DNA of 64,000 nucleotides from Nemertoderma westbladi (taxonomy: Eukaryota; Xenacoelomorpha; Nemertodermatida; Nemertodermatidae): positions 1 to 64,000 of the forward strand of contig JAUCBJ010000607.1 in the NCBI GenBank assembly GCA_032718475.1. Direction: 5' to 3'. A model generated the notes under the pieces. It was not told the DNA's origin. It ran no database searches and saw nothing but the letters and a program-made list of their open reading frames with translations. Below, piece after piece: positions 42,301-51,819 of this stretch (within the stretch, counting starts at the first letter, position 1; every line of letters begins with the position of its first letter). The position numbers were made by a program, and so were the translations under genes.

Positions 42301-44942
42301 AGGCCGTGAGCCACTTCTATGGCTTGTTCCGCCATGTCCTTGGACACCAATCCGTCGTCCATATAGAAGTTTCTCAAGATGGACTCGATGACTTCTACTG
42401 GATACTTACCAATTTGGGCTGTTGCCGTTTTCTTTAAAACAAACAGCGTGCCATTTGGACTATTGCGGGCGCCAAATATCCTAACGTACATCTGGTATGT
42501 AACCACTGGGCCGGATAAGTCTTCATTCTCATACCAGAGAAAGCGAAGGCTATCCTGGTCTGCCTTACAGGCTCCTACCTGGTGGAACATCGCCTCGATG
42601 TCACAAGTAAATGCGAATCGCCGCTGTCTAAAACGCAACAGTATTCCAATCAAATAATTGTTCAGGTTGGGACCATCCATCAACTCTGAATTCAGGGACA
42701 TACCTCTATAGACTGCTGCGCAGTCGTTGACTACTCGGACTTTGTCTGGTTTGTCAGGGTGAGTCACATAGTGGTGTGGAAGGTAATAAGTCTGGTCTGT
42801 CACTAAGTCAAGGTCCTCTACCTTCCCAGCAAATCCCTTGGCAAAATAGTTGTTGATCTGGGCGCAATACTTCTCCCTAATGTCCGGATTCTTCAACAAC
42901 CGAGCCCTTACTCCGTTCAATCTTTTCAAGGCTAAGCTGTAGTTGTTCTCCAACTTAGGTGGTTGTCGACGCCACAACATTCCAACTTCAAAATGTCCAG
43001 TCGGTAGTAGACGTATGGTGTCTTCCATCATCTCCAGCGACCGTTTTTCGTCAGTGGACATGGCTAGGTCATATCCACCGGGTTCCATTGCGTCCCTGTC
43101 CAGCCATTCGACGGTTCTGGCTCCTGTCTCGAGGTCCTGGCGTATCAATTCCTTCTGTAATTCCTCCTCACTGTATTGGAAAATGTCGAGGTCTCGATAT
43201 TTAGCCACTTGACCCTCCACTATATCGGTATAAGTCAAAACGTTACTCAAATAGGTAGCGTGGGCCGCTGAACCAGACCCACGGGTCTGATAACAGTAGT
43301 CCTCGGGTTCACTATCTGTCCGGTCGTTGTGAAGTGGTTCTGACAACCTAACATTATCGGGAATCAACTCCTCGTCCGACTCGCTAAAGTCACTATAATG
43401 GTCAATACAGGTTCTCCTAAACTCGTCTATGTCTGGTGGTTCTACTAACGGTGGTTGAGTTATAGGCTGTAATTCGTCGTATCTATCCATTGGCTTGTCA
43501 CCACCTGTAAACTCATAAGACATGGGTACTCGTGTATACCAACCTAATATAGTCCTATGGGCATGTGGTCCATTGACATGCGGCTCAGCTGGTCTCGTTT
43601 CCCATATTTGGTGTGCGATCAGCTGTTCTGCACCAATTAACATAGAAACATTCCTATAACCTACCTGATGTCTGGGTATTCTGAGCTTGTCAAAATACTC
43701 CTGTGCTATGGGACTCATCGGCGGCACCTTACCTAACTGCCTGCCGAATCCCTTCATAGCTAGACACTTAAATCCGTCCAATGGCAAAGCTTTCCGTTCT
43801 TGTCGAGTGTGTTGGTCTCTCGGAAGTAGGGAGTCTAGTTCTACAGATATCCTGTGTCCCTTGAGGTCTCCTACCCCATGCATAGACTTCAACTCTATTT
43901 GGATCTCCTCGGTGTCCTGGAAGCTAGAAACAGCTCTCGCCACTTCCTCGTCGATGTATGATAATGTGGACGCAGTGTCCAACATTACATATATTCGCTT
44001 CGATCCCTTATCTCCAGTAAGTTTCACCGGAATCACGCTAAATATTTCCGATGTGGCCGATGATAAATACGTCCGCGCGCTGGTCGATGAACTATCCGCG
44101 GTGAAACCTTGGCAGGTCACTTCTCTCGCGCTCGACTCGCCATCCTCATCCGACGAACCTGGTTGATAACCATCGTCCTGGATGCCAGTGTACGTATTCC
44201 TCCTTATCGATACGGGTTCTTTGCTCCCCTTCCTGTGAGGATTTCGCTGTAAGTAACGGTCCGTTGGGGTGTGGAAATCTGCATGTAGCAACTTGTGATG
44301 TAGTCTGCCGCATTCCATGCATCCGTCCTTGCTGTTCGGGCACTGCCGCCGTACATGACCTGGCGCAAGACATGCCCAACAGGTGTCCAACGTCCGCACT
44401 TGAACTCTTCTCTGTTCTGAATTTAATTCTTTGAACCGTCTGCAACTATCTAACTTATGGTCGTCAGATCTTACCTCCTTTAGTAAACAGTATTGGCAAC
44501 CTACAAATCCATCCGGCAACTCCTGTTGCTTTAACCTAGGTCTATCTAACCGCTCACCTGACCATACTCGCGAGTCTGATCTAAAGGCTGGGGTACTCAA
44601 ATGATAACTGTCTACTGAGTTAAATGTCACAGTGGTCCTATCATCGTCAAAACTTACCATAGACTTACCGGTAACAGGTTTAGACTCTCTCATATTCTCC
44701 TCTGAGAAGTTTGATTTCATCTCTGCTACTGCGTCTGTGGCTATCATGTCATGAATATGCTGAAGTGTCAATACTTTACCTTGGCCTTCCAACTTATTCT
44801 CTAATTTGCGCCATTTCTGTCGGTAACGCATGTTTAGACGTCTTATTACGCTCTTTAAAACTTCGGCGTGATCACCATGATGAGGTAGATTCACCGTCCT
44901 CAAGATGTCCAATGCGTTCGAAATAGCGTTCGCTAAGTTCAA
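39369..44942 (-). CDS. BEL/Pao Pol polyprotein
   Basis: 1,857 codons from a non-ATG limit; the frame is open back to about 44,975, overlapping the end of Gag by some 30 nt. The first ~60 residues continue the Gag domain of the upstream frame. Zinc fingers lie at about 147-205 (CQYCLLKEVRSDDHKLDSC, CWACLAPGHVRRQC). The protease has DTAS at about 322. RT runs about 700-900, with CDIEAMFHQV and an intact YMDD box at about 860. RNase H begins near 1040 (LFSDASDTGFG). Residues about 1230-1260 hold four SLE[R/Q]PEE repeats. Integrase has an HHCC finger near 1470 and D, D, E near 1540, 1602 and 1645 (GVDCFGP, YSDKGTNF, ESPWRGGSWE). The whole pol is open. Confidence 0.93.
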   Translation of the reverse strand: MNLANAISNALDILRTVNLPHHGDHAEVLKSVIRRLNMRYRQKWRKLENKLEGQGKVLTLQHIHDMIATDAVAEMKSNFSEENMRESKPVTGKSMVSFDDDRTTVTFNSVDSYHLSTPAFRSDSRVWSGERLDRPRLKQQELPDGFVGCQYCLLKEVRSDDHKLDSCRRFKELNSEQRRVQVRTLDTCWACLAPGHVRRQCPNSKDGCMECGRLHHKLLHADFHTPTDRYLQRNPHRKGSKEPVSIRRNTYTGIQDDGYQPGSSDEDGESSAREVTCQGFTADSSSTSARTYLSSATSEIFSVIPVKLTGDKGSKRIYVMLDTASTLSYIDEEVARAVSSFQDTEEIQIELKSMHGVGDLKGHRISVELDSLLPRDQHTRQERKALPLDGFKCLAMKGFGRQLGKVPPMSPIAQEYFDKLRIPRHQVGYRNVSMLIGAEQLIAHQIWETRPAEPHVNGPHAHRTILGWYTRVPMSYEFTGGDKPMDRYDELQPITQPPLVEPPDIDEFRRTCIDHYSDFSESDEELIPDNVRLSEPLHNDRTDSEPEDYCYQTRGSGSAAHATYLSNVLTYTDIVEGQVAKYRDLDIFQYSEEELQKELIRQDLETGARTVEWLDRDAMEPGGYDLAMSTDEKRSLEMMEDTIRLLPTGHFEVGMLWRRQPPKLENNYSLALKRLNGVRARLLKNPDIREKYCAQINNYFAKGFAGKVEDLDLVTDQTYYLPHHYVTHPDKPDKVRVVNDCAAVYRGMSLNSELMDGPNLNNYLIGILLRFRQRRFAFTCDIEAMFHQVGACKADQDSLRFLWYENEDLSGPVVTYQMYVRIFGARNSPNGTLFVLKKTATAQIGKYPVEVIESILRNFYMDDGLVSKDMAEQAIEVAHGLQECLATGGFPLTKFTTNSEALLESFPVKDRGSGDIELGVEPIPMARVLGLAWNPNTDKFQVRVRFEPSSPDKVLTKRICLSTLSRLFDPRNFISPVILQARACMRKIWLSDLEWDEPISPIHAKQWREWEAELHLLKNIDLPRSYFPNQLVFPADLELHLFSDASDTGFGMVAYLRREVSQDKFEMAFVTSRSKTMPVKYMTVPRAELQAAVVSVEVSKQITEELDTTLTLFYWTDASLVLVYIAADNIALKTFVANRRAQIVDFSTKEQWRHCPGVLNPADITSRGAMPAEFCQEESQEFWLHGPDFLTKTQEHWPERLKIVTNPMPEDAEVKVEKVSKSKSKAKLKSLERPEESLEQPEESLERPEESLERPGDLSDQQTYVTTRSGRVSYDIKPPLQTKPESQLVSDGQKMTDKMDPLVSKPAGLDSKLPLVSGQPSLTLEPCSIFDKLLNSSASWLTICKRTAWLSRYVSYLCIKHSEHLGERTSANSERIQKLKQPLTEDEIDQAELKHLKHYQMCAFPKEFHLLSAQRPVLYKPLRKWSPLIHKGLICHRSRIQTVDINSQFRFPVIIPSHPIELQRAILWDIHKRLHHAGKLHCLSAARQRFILLQPSRAVGTMYDACLVCKRVNARVLEQEMAELPEARVQAYDPPFTNTGVDCFGPIEAKSGWLTHKRWGLLLTCMASRAIHIERVADMSTKSLLLALKRFMARRGLVKVFYSDKGTNFVGGNSELNAAHKAAQNKEISAALLPQRVEWRFNTPESPWRGGSWERLVRSVKQAIAKTLPVNKQLTDDELVTAFIEIEHTLNSRPIAMLPDGVALTPNHLLMQSPAFLVPASERISADLYSRKSWKVTQLVAYTFWEYWREYYLPTISTRTKWYKTVRSLQRGDYVLITEPIVKRKYWETGVILHIHPDAQNIVRTVTVKIRCKCPHPKKCKTNGLHTLDRPVQDIVLLEETRIETGDYNLSPASKQN
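41178..41262 (-). repeat. 24-bp coding repeat in BEL/Pao Pol
   Basis: Four near-identical 24-bp units (GGCCGCTCCAATGACTCTTCA on the + strand) encode SLERPEE-type heptads plus one residue, in a linker between the RNase H and integrase regions. Confidence 0.85.
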
Positions 44943-44947
44943 CAGCT

Positions 44948-47422
44948 CTAACGGAGTTGTATCCTTCCGCCCTTACCCAAGTCTTCCACTATCGACTGTG
45001 CCATCTTGGTTTTATTCCCGTAGATGTCGCTAAGCGTCTTCATTGCTAACTCGAATGCTCTTTCATTGCCGACGAAGTTGTCAGCAATGGCTCTAGGTTC
45101 TCGATGGAGCATTTGAAGCAAATAGTTGAACTTCTCGTTGGGAGTAAAGGTGCTGTTGGTTAGCTGCTCGTCGACATAGGTTTTAAACATCCTCCAGTGC
45201 TTATGGTTGCCCATAAACTTCTGGGGTTGTTGCGTCGGCAGTCCTTGCCTAGCAGCAAACTTACCTATGTCTCTAAGGGTTGCGTCGTTCCGGGTTAACA
45301 AATGGTTTAGTTCTGCAGGGTTGTTAAGTCTGGTCCTTTCCCGGGGATTAAAACTTACCTGCTCCGCGTCCGTCCTTCTTTCCTTATAGTTTCGGGACTT
45401 CTGACGTCTCATGTCTTCCTCTTCATCGCTTGACTCAGTGTCAGTCCTTAGCGCTCGTGTTGGTTTGCGCGCCGAGGCCCTGACCCAAGCATCTTGTATA
45501 AATTTCTCGGCTGAGTTTTCAAAATTGGGATTATGAATATTCGGGACAGGCATCCTTACCTGAGGTCTATGTGGTATAGTTTCCTCCGATATGCGTACTC
45601 GTTGACTAGGTTGGACTTTATCTAACTCAGGCCTGCTAGGATTAGAATTACTTCTTACCTGGGCTGCTTCCTTTAACCGTAGGTTGCTAAGCATGTCCGT
45701 TATAGGTTGGATGTGCGGCGATATAGCTTGCGCTAGACTAGCACTCAACTCATCCCTCGTAATAAATTCCTGGCTAGGGTTCTGTTGTATAGTCGGCTCT
45801 ATCTGAGTAATCCGCTGTCTTTCATATGATCCCTCCTCCGGTTTAACCCGGAAGTTCTTCCTAGTCCGTTCTTCGCTCTCTAAACTTAATCTCGCACTTT
45901 CCAACTGCGCCAGTTTACGTTCTTCTTCTTCCCTCGCTCGTCTCGCTGCGCTCTCTTCTTCCACACGCGCCTTTTCTTCATACAATGCCCGTCGCTCCTT
46001 CTCGCGCTCAAGTTTGCGCTCCTTGCGCTCGCGTTCGAGTTGGAATTCGCGTCTTCTTTGCTCGCATTCCTTAGCTTCCCGTTCGCGTTCGCGTTGAAGT
46101 TGGAGTTCGCGTTCTTCGCGTTCGCGTTGAAGTTGGAGTTCGCGTTCTTCGCATTCGCGTTGAAGTTGGAGTTCGCGTTCTTCGCATTCGCGTTGAAGTT
46201 GGAGTTCGCGTTCTTCGCGTTCGCGTTGAAGTTGGAGTTCTCGTTCCTTCTGTTCGCGTTCCGCTTGTTCACGCTTACCTTTATCTTCCAACTCTCGCAA
46301 CTTCGCGTCTAACTTACGTGTGCGCTCCCGTTCCCGCTCGGCTTCCTTCCGTGCTTCCGATGCACGCAAAACTTCCGCCTGTTGTTCGTCCAGTCGGCGT
46401 CTTCTCTCCTCCGCCGAGTTGTGAGAAACAAGGGATCTAGCACATATAACCTTACCTCGCGCGTGACTCACCTGGGAATCGCCACTGTCTCTAGATGCAT
46501 CATCGGGTAGAGTTAGCGTTCTCTGTTGGATGTTCTCCGTCGTCGGTAGCACCTGGCCCGGTACCACCACTCCACTCTGCATTAGCCAGCTAGTAACTTC
46601 CCTCTGATACCTGCGCTCCTCCTTATCTTGGATCTCTTCTCGCTCCACTAAGTCTCTCAACTCTGCGTCACTCACCTGAGTTGCCTGCGCTTGTGATGCC
46701 CATAGCAGCCAGTTCTCCGTCCTAACTCGTCGAAATTGCTCCGATAACTCGCGGTGCTCCAACAAGGCTGCTAAAACCCTGTCGTAAATCCTCGTCGCCA
46801 CGTCGCTCGACTGAGACTCTACTGCCTTCTTCGCTAGGACTGCAAGCTCCTCCGTCTGCTTGAATAACGCTGAGTTATATCCTCTTCTAATCTCTACTAA
46901 TCCTTCCCTTCCGATGTTCGCTGAGTCGGCTAACATCTTCCTTACCTTGTCCGTCGTCCGAGTTATATGTCCGGCGTGCGCGCGAATTTTCTTCTTTATC
47001 GCAATATATAGTTCTCTTTCGCTTACCTGACTTACACTTGGTGGACTTGAAGGATTATTTCGGGAACTACGGGTACTTCTAACAGCCGCTGGGACCATGG
47101 CACTTACCATACCCACAGGTCTGGAAACCGGGCTCCGGGCTCTCGCTTCTGCTACACTACCCTCCCTATCACTCACCTCTGTCCGGGCTGCTGTGCAGTC
47201 CTTCCTTACAGTAGCGGTAGGGGATCCTAATACTATTACTGGAGGTTGTTGTTCTTCCTCACTAGTTACTGTCTCGTCCTCCTGTTCACTTACGTCAGCG
47301 TCACTCGCTGCGTCGTCATAGTTGGCATTGTCGTCAACAGTAATATTAACGCTATCGTCAGTCGGCGGTCCTGCCGCCATCTCATAGCTGTCCTCTAGTG
47401 CCTCCTTCTCTGAGGCACTCAT
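44948..47422 (-). CDS. BEL/Pao Gag-like protein
   Basis: 824 codons from a good ATG at 47422 (MSASEKEALEDSYEM). Domains in order: acidic N-terminus (about 1-65); a Ser/Arg-rich segment; a helical region (about 140-260); a long charged coiled-coil built of RELQLQREREE repeats (about 345-500). The C-terminal part (about 720-824: PQKFMGNHKHWRMFKTYVDE, EKFNYLLQML) resembles the DUF1759-type Gag domain of BEL/Pao. That domain seems to be cut by the stop at 44948-44950 and to continue in the pol frame. A one-base shift in the GGGCGG run near 44,970 is therefore more likely an indel than a programmed Gag/Pol frameshift. Zinc knuckles are in the pol frame, not here. Confidence 0.85.
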   Translation of the reverse strand: MSASEKEALEDSYEMAAGPPTDDSVNITVDDNANYDDAASDADVSEQEDETVTSEEEQQPPVIVLGSPTATVRKDCTAARTEVSDREGSVAEARARSPVSRPVGMVSAMVPAAVRSTRSSRNNPSSPPSVSQVSERELYIAIKKKIRAHAGHITRTTDKVRKMLADSANIGREGLVEIRRGYNSALFKQTEELAVLAKKAVESQSSDVATRIYDRVLAALLEHRELSEQFRRVRTENWLLWASQAQATQVSDAELRDLVEREEIQDKEERRYQREVTSWLMQSGVVVPGQVLPTTENIQQRTLTLPDDASRDSGDSQVSHARGKVICARSLVSHNSAEERRRRLDEQQAEVLRASEARKEAERERERTRKLDAKLRELEDKGKREQAEREQKERELQLQREREERELQLQRECEERELQLQRECEERELQLQREREERELQLQREREREAKECEQRRREFQLERERKERKLEREKERRALYEEKARVEEESAARRAREEEERKLAQLESARLSLESEERTRKNFRVKPEEGSYERQRITQIEPTIQQNPSQEFITRDELSASLAQAISPHIQPITDMLSNLRLKEAAQVRSNSNPSRPELDKVQPSQRVRISEETIPHRPQVRMPVPNIHNPNFENSAEKFIQDAWVRASARKPTRALRTDTESSDEEEDMRRQKSRNYKERRTDAEQVSFNPRERTRLNNPAELNHLLTRNDATLRDIGKFAARQGLPTQQPQKFMGNHKHWRMFKTYVDEQLTNSTFTPNEKFNYLLQMLHREPRAIADNFVGNERAFELAMKTLSDIYGNKTKMAQSIVEDLGKGGRIQLR
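46078..46250 (-). repeat. 33-bp coding repeat in BEL/Pao Gag
   Basis: About five units of CGTTCGCGTTGAAGTTGGAG TTCGCGTTCTTCG type on the + strand, encoding the 11-residue RELQLQREREE repeat of the Gag coiled coil. The length is a multiple of three, so copy number can change without breaking the frame. Confidence 0.9.
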
Positions 47423-47820
47423 AGTCTAAATAATATTTGCCTTCCGGCAAAATATCTCGCAAAAGTTCGAGATATATATATAATTTAATCGAAAATACGA
47501 TTAAATTATTGTCAAATATCCAATTGTCCAAAATGTCAAAATAAATTCGCAATGCAATATTGTGAATTTAATAAGATATAGTTATAGCAAATACCGGTAT
47601 AATATTTAAACAAAAATATTATTATATAGCTATTATATAGCATTTAAATACCGGTATGACACAAAAATAATTTCTGAATCTAATTCAAAATATTCAAAAA
47701 TGAATTTGCCACCCAAATATTTCTAACTTTATATATATATAGCTCAAAATCAATGTAATTTTATTTTTAAATATTATTTCTATATCCACTAGCGCGTGGC
47801 TACACCTTCAGGTTGCGACA

Positions 47821-47890
<70 letters not shown>

Positions 47891-48424
47891 ACTGAGCGAT
47901 CCAAAACACCATGGCCGGCTAAACCTAACTATCCTAACTAATAAATTGAGTTCAGTTTCGCAGTTAAACAACCGGTAATTTTTTACTGCTTCCACGAATA
48001 CTATGGTGCCAACAGAACAACTAACCTTGTTTGCTGTGAGATTCCACGTCCGCGTCCAAAGTTTCAGACTTTTCGCTGATTGCAAACCGAACCCGCAGGC
48101 CCACACAAACCCCAAACTCAGAAGCTCCGTCTCGCCATGTATCTCCAGATGGTATAAAATAATTAAGCGGTTATCCAACATACCGGTACAAAAACTCTAG
48201 ATTTTATTATATAAATTTTGGCCGAAACTGAATTCTCACAAACCTAGCTAAAATTTTCAAAACTTACTAATTTACAATTTACCCGTTACGGCCCAAATGA
48301 ATTACTGTATTCTGCGATTAGTGAACAAATATTACTTCTCACTGTTGCAAAGCAACAGTAAAAAATAAAAGTAAAAAAAATGGTTCTTACTGTACGTAGT
48401 ACAGTAAGTCAAAGTGGTTCTTAC
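47423..48424 (-). other. Leader of BEL/Pao element with CT microsatellite
   Basis: 1.0 kb between 5' LTR and gag. Contains a 67-base CT run (47821-47887), a weak palindrome copy (48087-48104) and a palindrome TTACTGTACGTAGTACAGTAA at about 48396-48416 next to the LTR. No TGG-type primer binding site is evident on the minus strand directly after the LTR, so the priming tRNA is unclear. Confidence 0.55.
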
Positions 48425-50459
48425 TGTTAAACAGGGGCGATCAGGAGCGCGTTATTACTGCCGCACTGCTGCTAAACACAAAATTGCTACTCACCGCTGG
48501 ATGGCGCTAACCTGGCCGTCCGCTAATATATTTTACTAATTTTATACGGCTCCTGCAAATCGCTTGTTCCTTTCTCTGTTGATCGCTCAACAGAGAGCTA
48601 ACTGTTCGAATCTATGAGCCACGCGGGAATAACCAAAACAATAAACCCGAATCGGCTCCCTAAGCTACTTAAAACGAGTGCGGGTGACCTAGCACTCGGA
48701 GTTCACTTATCGCAAATACTGGAATTCACTGGCAGAACACATTGAATGTGAGAATGTTTAATATTAAGGGGGATAGATCTGTTACTTTCCTAGGTGCTGA
48801 AACTTGGCCTTTGGCTGGTTTTAGACCAGCAAACTTACTACTGCTGTACTGTATACTTGACACTGCTGTCAGTCCGTTGCCCCGCTATTTTCAAATAACC
48901 GCCTAGCGTGAATAGTCTACAGTATTCTAAAACAATTACTTAAACTACTCTCCGCTATGCTGCGTACAAATTCTTATTTTATTTTATCGCTAAATTAATT
49001 ACAGTCATAAATACAAATTCGCGTACTAATTACTAGATATTCCAGAATACGTACTTCTAATTTATTACGTACTGGGGCTTATACTAGCAACAGTCTAAAT
49101 GCGGTATTAATTTGACCTAATTAGCAATTAATAAGCATAAACTAAGAAATGGAAATCAATCAAGGGAAACAGCGCCTATCTAAGCATTCACATTTAAGAA
49201 TCAGGCACTCTTTAGCAACACAACACAAATAGCGTAGCACTAAGTTAGTAGTACGGCAGTACGGCAGATAGCGCTAACTACACCAATCAGCTAGTGCACT
49301 AAATACCCGTACATTAGTACATCAGTATACCAGTATTAGTCATCCAATCAATCAGTCAGTCAGTCAGTGTAAGAACCACAGGTCACCCAAAGCCATACAT
49401 GGGACTCCTAACTAAACCCAAATTCTGCCCCCCTAAAACTACAAAGTAGAGACGGAAATCTGGATCGTCAGCCCCCTAATACTGTAACAGCGGCTGGTCC
49501 CCGGTCCTCAACTGACTAGCTCCGACCGCAACGGTGGCCCCCGCCAGTGTCGCCCCGCTTTGGATCCTCTGCACTCCCTTCCGTCGCTTCCCCCCAGTGC
49601 GCCCGCCTACCGGTACCTTAGCCCTCCATTAGAATGAATAGCTACCGTAGCGGCGCATGCAATCACAAACAGTCTGACGGTCTAAAGAAATCCCGTGGGA
49701 TTATCACATCTTAAATCACATAGGAATTAATAATCAAAAGTAGAAATCATAATTCAAAGTTGTAATTTTCAGTAATTGATTGAGAAATACAGAAAGATAG
49801 GCGAAAGATTAACAATTAACAGAAACCAGAAACAAACTACAATACTGCCACTGGTACTGCTGTAACAACTGAGATATTAAGAGAACTAGATAACTAGAGA
49901 TTAAGATGCACATACCGGAAATACAGCCAATTTATAGGTGATGCAACAGGGATGACGCAATATTCCTCTCATTGGTTCCCCAATCCGCCCCACCATCAGA
50001 CCAACCTGGAACAGCTGGGCCAATAAGGAAGCCGGATTGTGAACTTCAGGGCTTCCAAATCGCAAATTATTACCATATATGGTAATGGATCATGTCCCTG
50101 GCTGCTGAATGGTTAGGATTGCGTCCCTGGATGCTGGCCCTATCGAAGCTAATAACGGCAAGCCCATATCCAGGGTCCAACAAGAACTTGCTACCCTGGA
50201 ACTATCTACTTATATCCTATTACAAAATTACGTAGGTAGGGCTACATACTATACAAAATGGATGAGTTCAAAATATATGGGCGTTTCAGTTTCCTTATCT
50301 AAATATCACCTCGCTATTATGTCTTATCTAAAATATTATACTGCATAACGGACCAATATTGCGTACAGTATAACGGACTAATATATTATACTGCATAATG
50401 AACCAAAATATTATACTGTATAATGGCTAATAATGTGTACAGCGCCATATACCGTAACA
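48425..50459 (-). repeat. 5' LTR of BEL/Pao element
   Basis: 2,035 bp, TGTTAAACAGG to CCGTAACA on the + strand. Partner of 32402-34437, with about a dozen scattered substitutions. It has an insert of about 39 bp near 49929-49967 (CCAATTTATAGGTGATGC...) absent from the other LTR and lacks a 38-bp AT-rich stretch. Flanked on the right by target duplication GTAAA. Confidence 0.95.
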
Positions 50460-50642
50460 GTAAATAATAAATATATATCTCATACAAATATTCCAATATA
50501 TCCTGCACGCTTTCTTACATACAGAAACACTTTTATTATATTTTGAATGTGATGTAGCCAACCGTATCCTCATTCCCAAAATCGATTTAAGTTCACATAT
50601 TCTTCATGATTCACTCACAATTTTACTTTTTTATATTTTTAG

Positions 50643-51595
50643 ATGAAATTCCAACAAATTCCGCTGCTGCAATCATTGGAGGTGTTGTTGGATGTGGATT
50701 TGCAGTGATTGTTATAGTCGTATTGGCATTTATTTTACTCAAAAGATATCGGAATAGAAAACCTCGTAGTCCTGTCTACGGGGACACAGTTGTATATGGA
50801 CTGGATGGTCCAGCTAACATCCCGAGTCACCCCTATGAAGAATTAGAGATACCAGCCATTCGAGCTTCAAACAATCGGTCATTAGCCACTGAGAGTTTTC
50901 AAAACCAACCAGTCAATGAGAACTATCTAAATCCACCAGCCAATTGGATAACTATAACTCAAACAGCCAATGAGTCTCATGCCAATCTTACTCCTCTTAC
51001 CTCCAGTAGTCGAGATGATCAGATAACAAATGAAGAGCATCCCTATGATACTATCGATGAATCTAAAGTTGGTAGAAACAAGGTAACTACAGAAACTGAT
51101 ACAAATTGCCAGAACATAAACACTGTGGAGAATACCAACATAGTAGTGGAGGGGAGAGGGCGAGGGAATACCAACACAGAGGAGGGGAGAGGGCGAGAGA
51201 ATAGCAACACAGTAGTGGAGGGGAGAAGGCGAGAGAATACCAACACAGTAGTGGAGGGGAGAGGGCCAGAGAATACCAACACAGTAGTGGAGGGGAGAGG
51301 GCCAGAGAATACCAACACAGTAGTGGAGGGGAGAGGGCCAGAGAATACCAACACAGAGGAGGGGAGAGAACAAGAGAATAGCAACACAGTGGTGGGGAGA
51401 GTTTATGTTAACCAATCACAAGTAGCGGAAGCCTCAATGAACAACCAATCAGATAACCGTGCATGCATGAGTAAGACAGTATCCCCAATATATGTCAACC
51501 AATCAGAAGTTACCGGAGCTGGAATAATCAACCAATCCGCATTGAATGAGGACAATCGGGACTATTTAAATGCTAAGGAAGTCTATGGAATCTAG
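50643..51595 (+). CDS. Exon D: transmembrane segment and tyrosine-rich cytoplasmic tail (last exon)
   Basis: Terminal exon entered in phase 1 (G from C2 plus AT gives Asp). Residues: a short stalk DEIPTNS, a single membrane helix at about 7-33 (AAAIIGGVVGCGFAVIVIVV then LAFILL), basic stop-transfer KRYRNRK, then a tail of about 275 residues. The tail has four Y-x-N motifs (YLNP, YVNQ, YVNQ, YLNA), which fit the known Grb2-type SH2 binding pattern, and PYEEL and PYDTI. These suggest phosphotyrosine signalling, by inference. The middle holds about seven 12-residue repeats (ENTNTVVEGRGP). Stop TAG at 51593-51595. It gives the receptor its type I topology and is the only TM exon in the window. 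Confidence 0.88.
51124..51395 (+). repeat. 36-bp coding minisatellite in the receptor tail
   Basis: About seven to eight units of GAGAATACCAACACAGTAGT GGAGGGGAGAGGGCCA type, some short by 6 bp (lacking GTAGTG), all keeping the frame. They encode ENTNTVVEGRGP variants in the cytoplasmic linker of exon D. Confidence 0.9.
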
Positions 51596-51671
51596 TAATG
51601 GATCGAATGAGATAACTATACAACTTGTCCGACTTTTCTATTTAGTATTCTAAAATATATTTATATGGTTG

Positions 51672-51677
51672 AATAAA
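51672..51677 (+). promoter_or_regulatory. Polyadenylation signal of the receptor gene
   Basis: AATAAA 77 bases after the TAG of exon D, followed by a T-rich region. It is the natural transcript end for the receptor gene. Confidence 0.65.
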
Positions 51678-51819
51678 TTGTTTATACTAAGTATAGCTGA
51701 AAAATTATTTCGGGTCCAAAAATATTGATGAAATTTTGCAGTTTCGACAATATTTAGTATTCCATTGGTGTTATATTTGGGATAGTAAAATTTACTGACA
51801 GTTGTTACCGGTTATTAGC

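Larger units (their letters stand above)
32402..50459 (-). mobile_element. BEL/Pao LTR retrotransposon with accessory ORFs (18.1 kb)
   Basis: The element runs on the minus strand. It is bounded by LTRs at 48425-50459 (5') and 32402-34437 (3'), starts TGTTA and ends TAACA, and has the 5-bp target duplication GTAAA (32397-32401 and 50460-50464). Internal order on the minus strand: leader, Gag-like frame, Pol (zinc fingers, protease, RT, RNase H, integrase), a 720-bp gap, then a 3.7-kb accessory coding region. The pol order and the Gag domain type identify BEL/Pao. The LTRs differ by roughly a dozen substitutions plus a 38-bp and a 38-40-bp indel, so it is older than the Ty3/gypsy insertion. It sits antisense in the C2-D intron and makes up nearly all of its 19 kb. 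Confidence 0.93.
31601..50642 (+). other. Intron C2-D (host gene)
   Basis: 19.04-kb intron between GTGAGA (31601) and TATTTTTAG (50642). Without the BEL/Pao element it would be about 1 kb. It also holds a LINE remnant (31796-32290). The short tail 50465-50642 shows nothing but AT-rich sequence and a T-rich acceptor. Confidence 0.75.
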
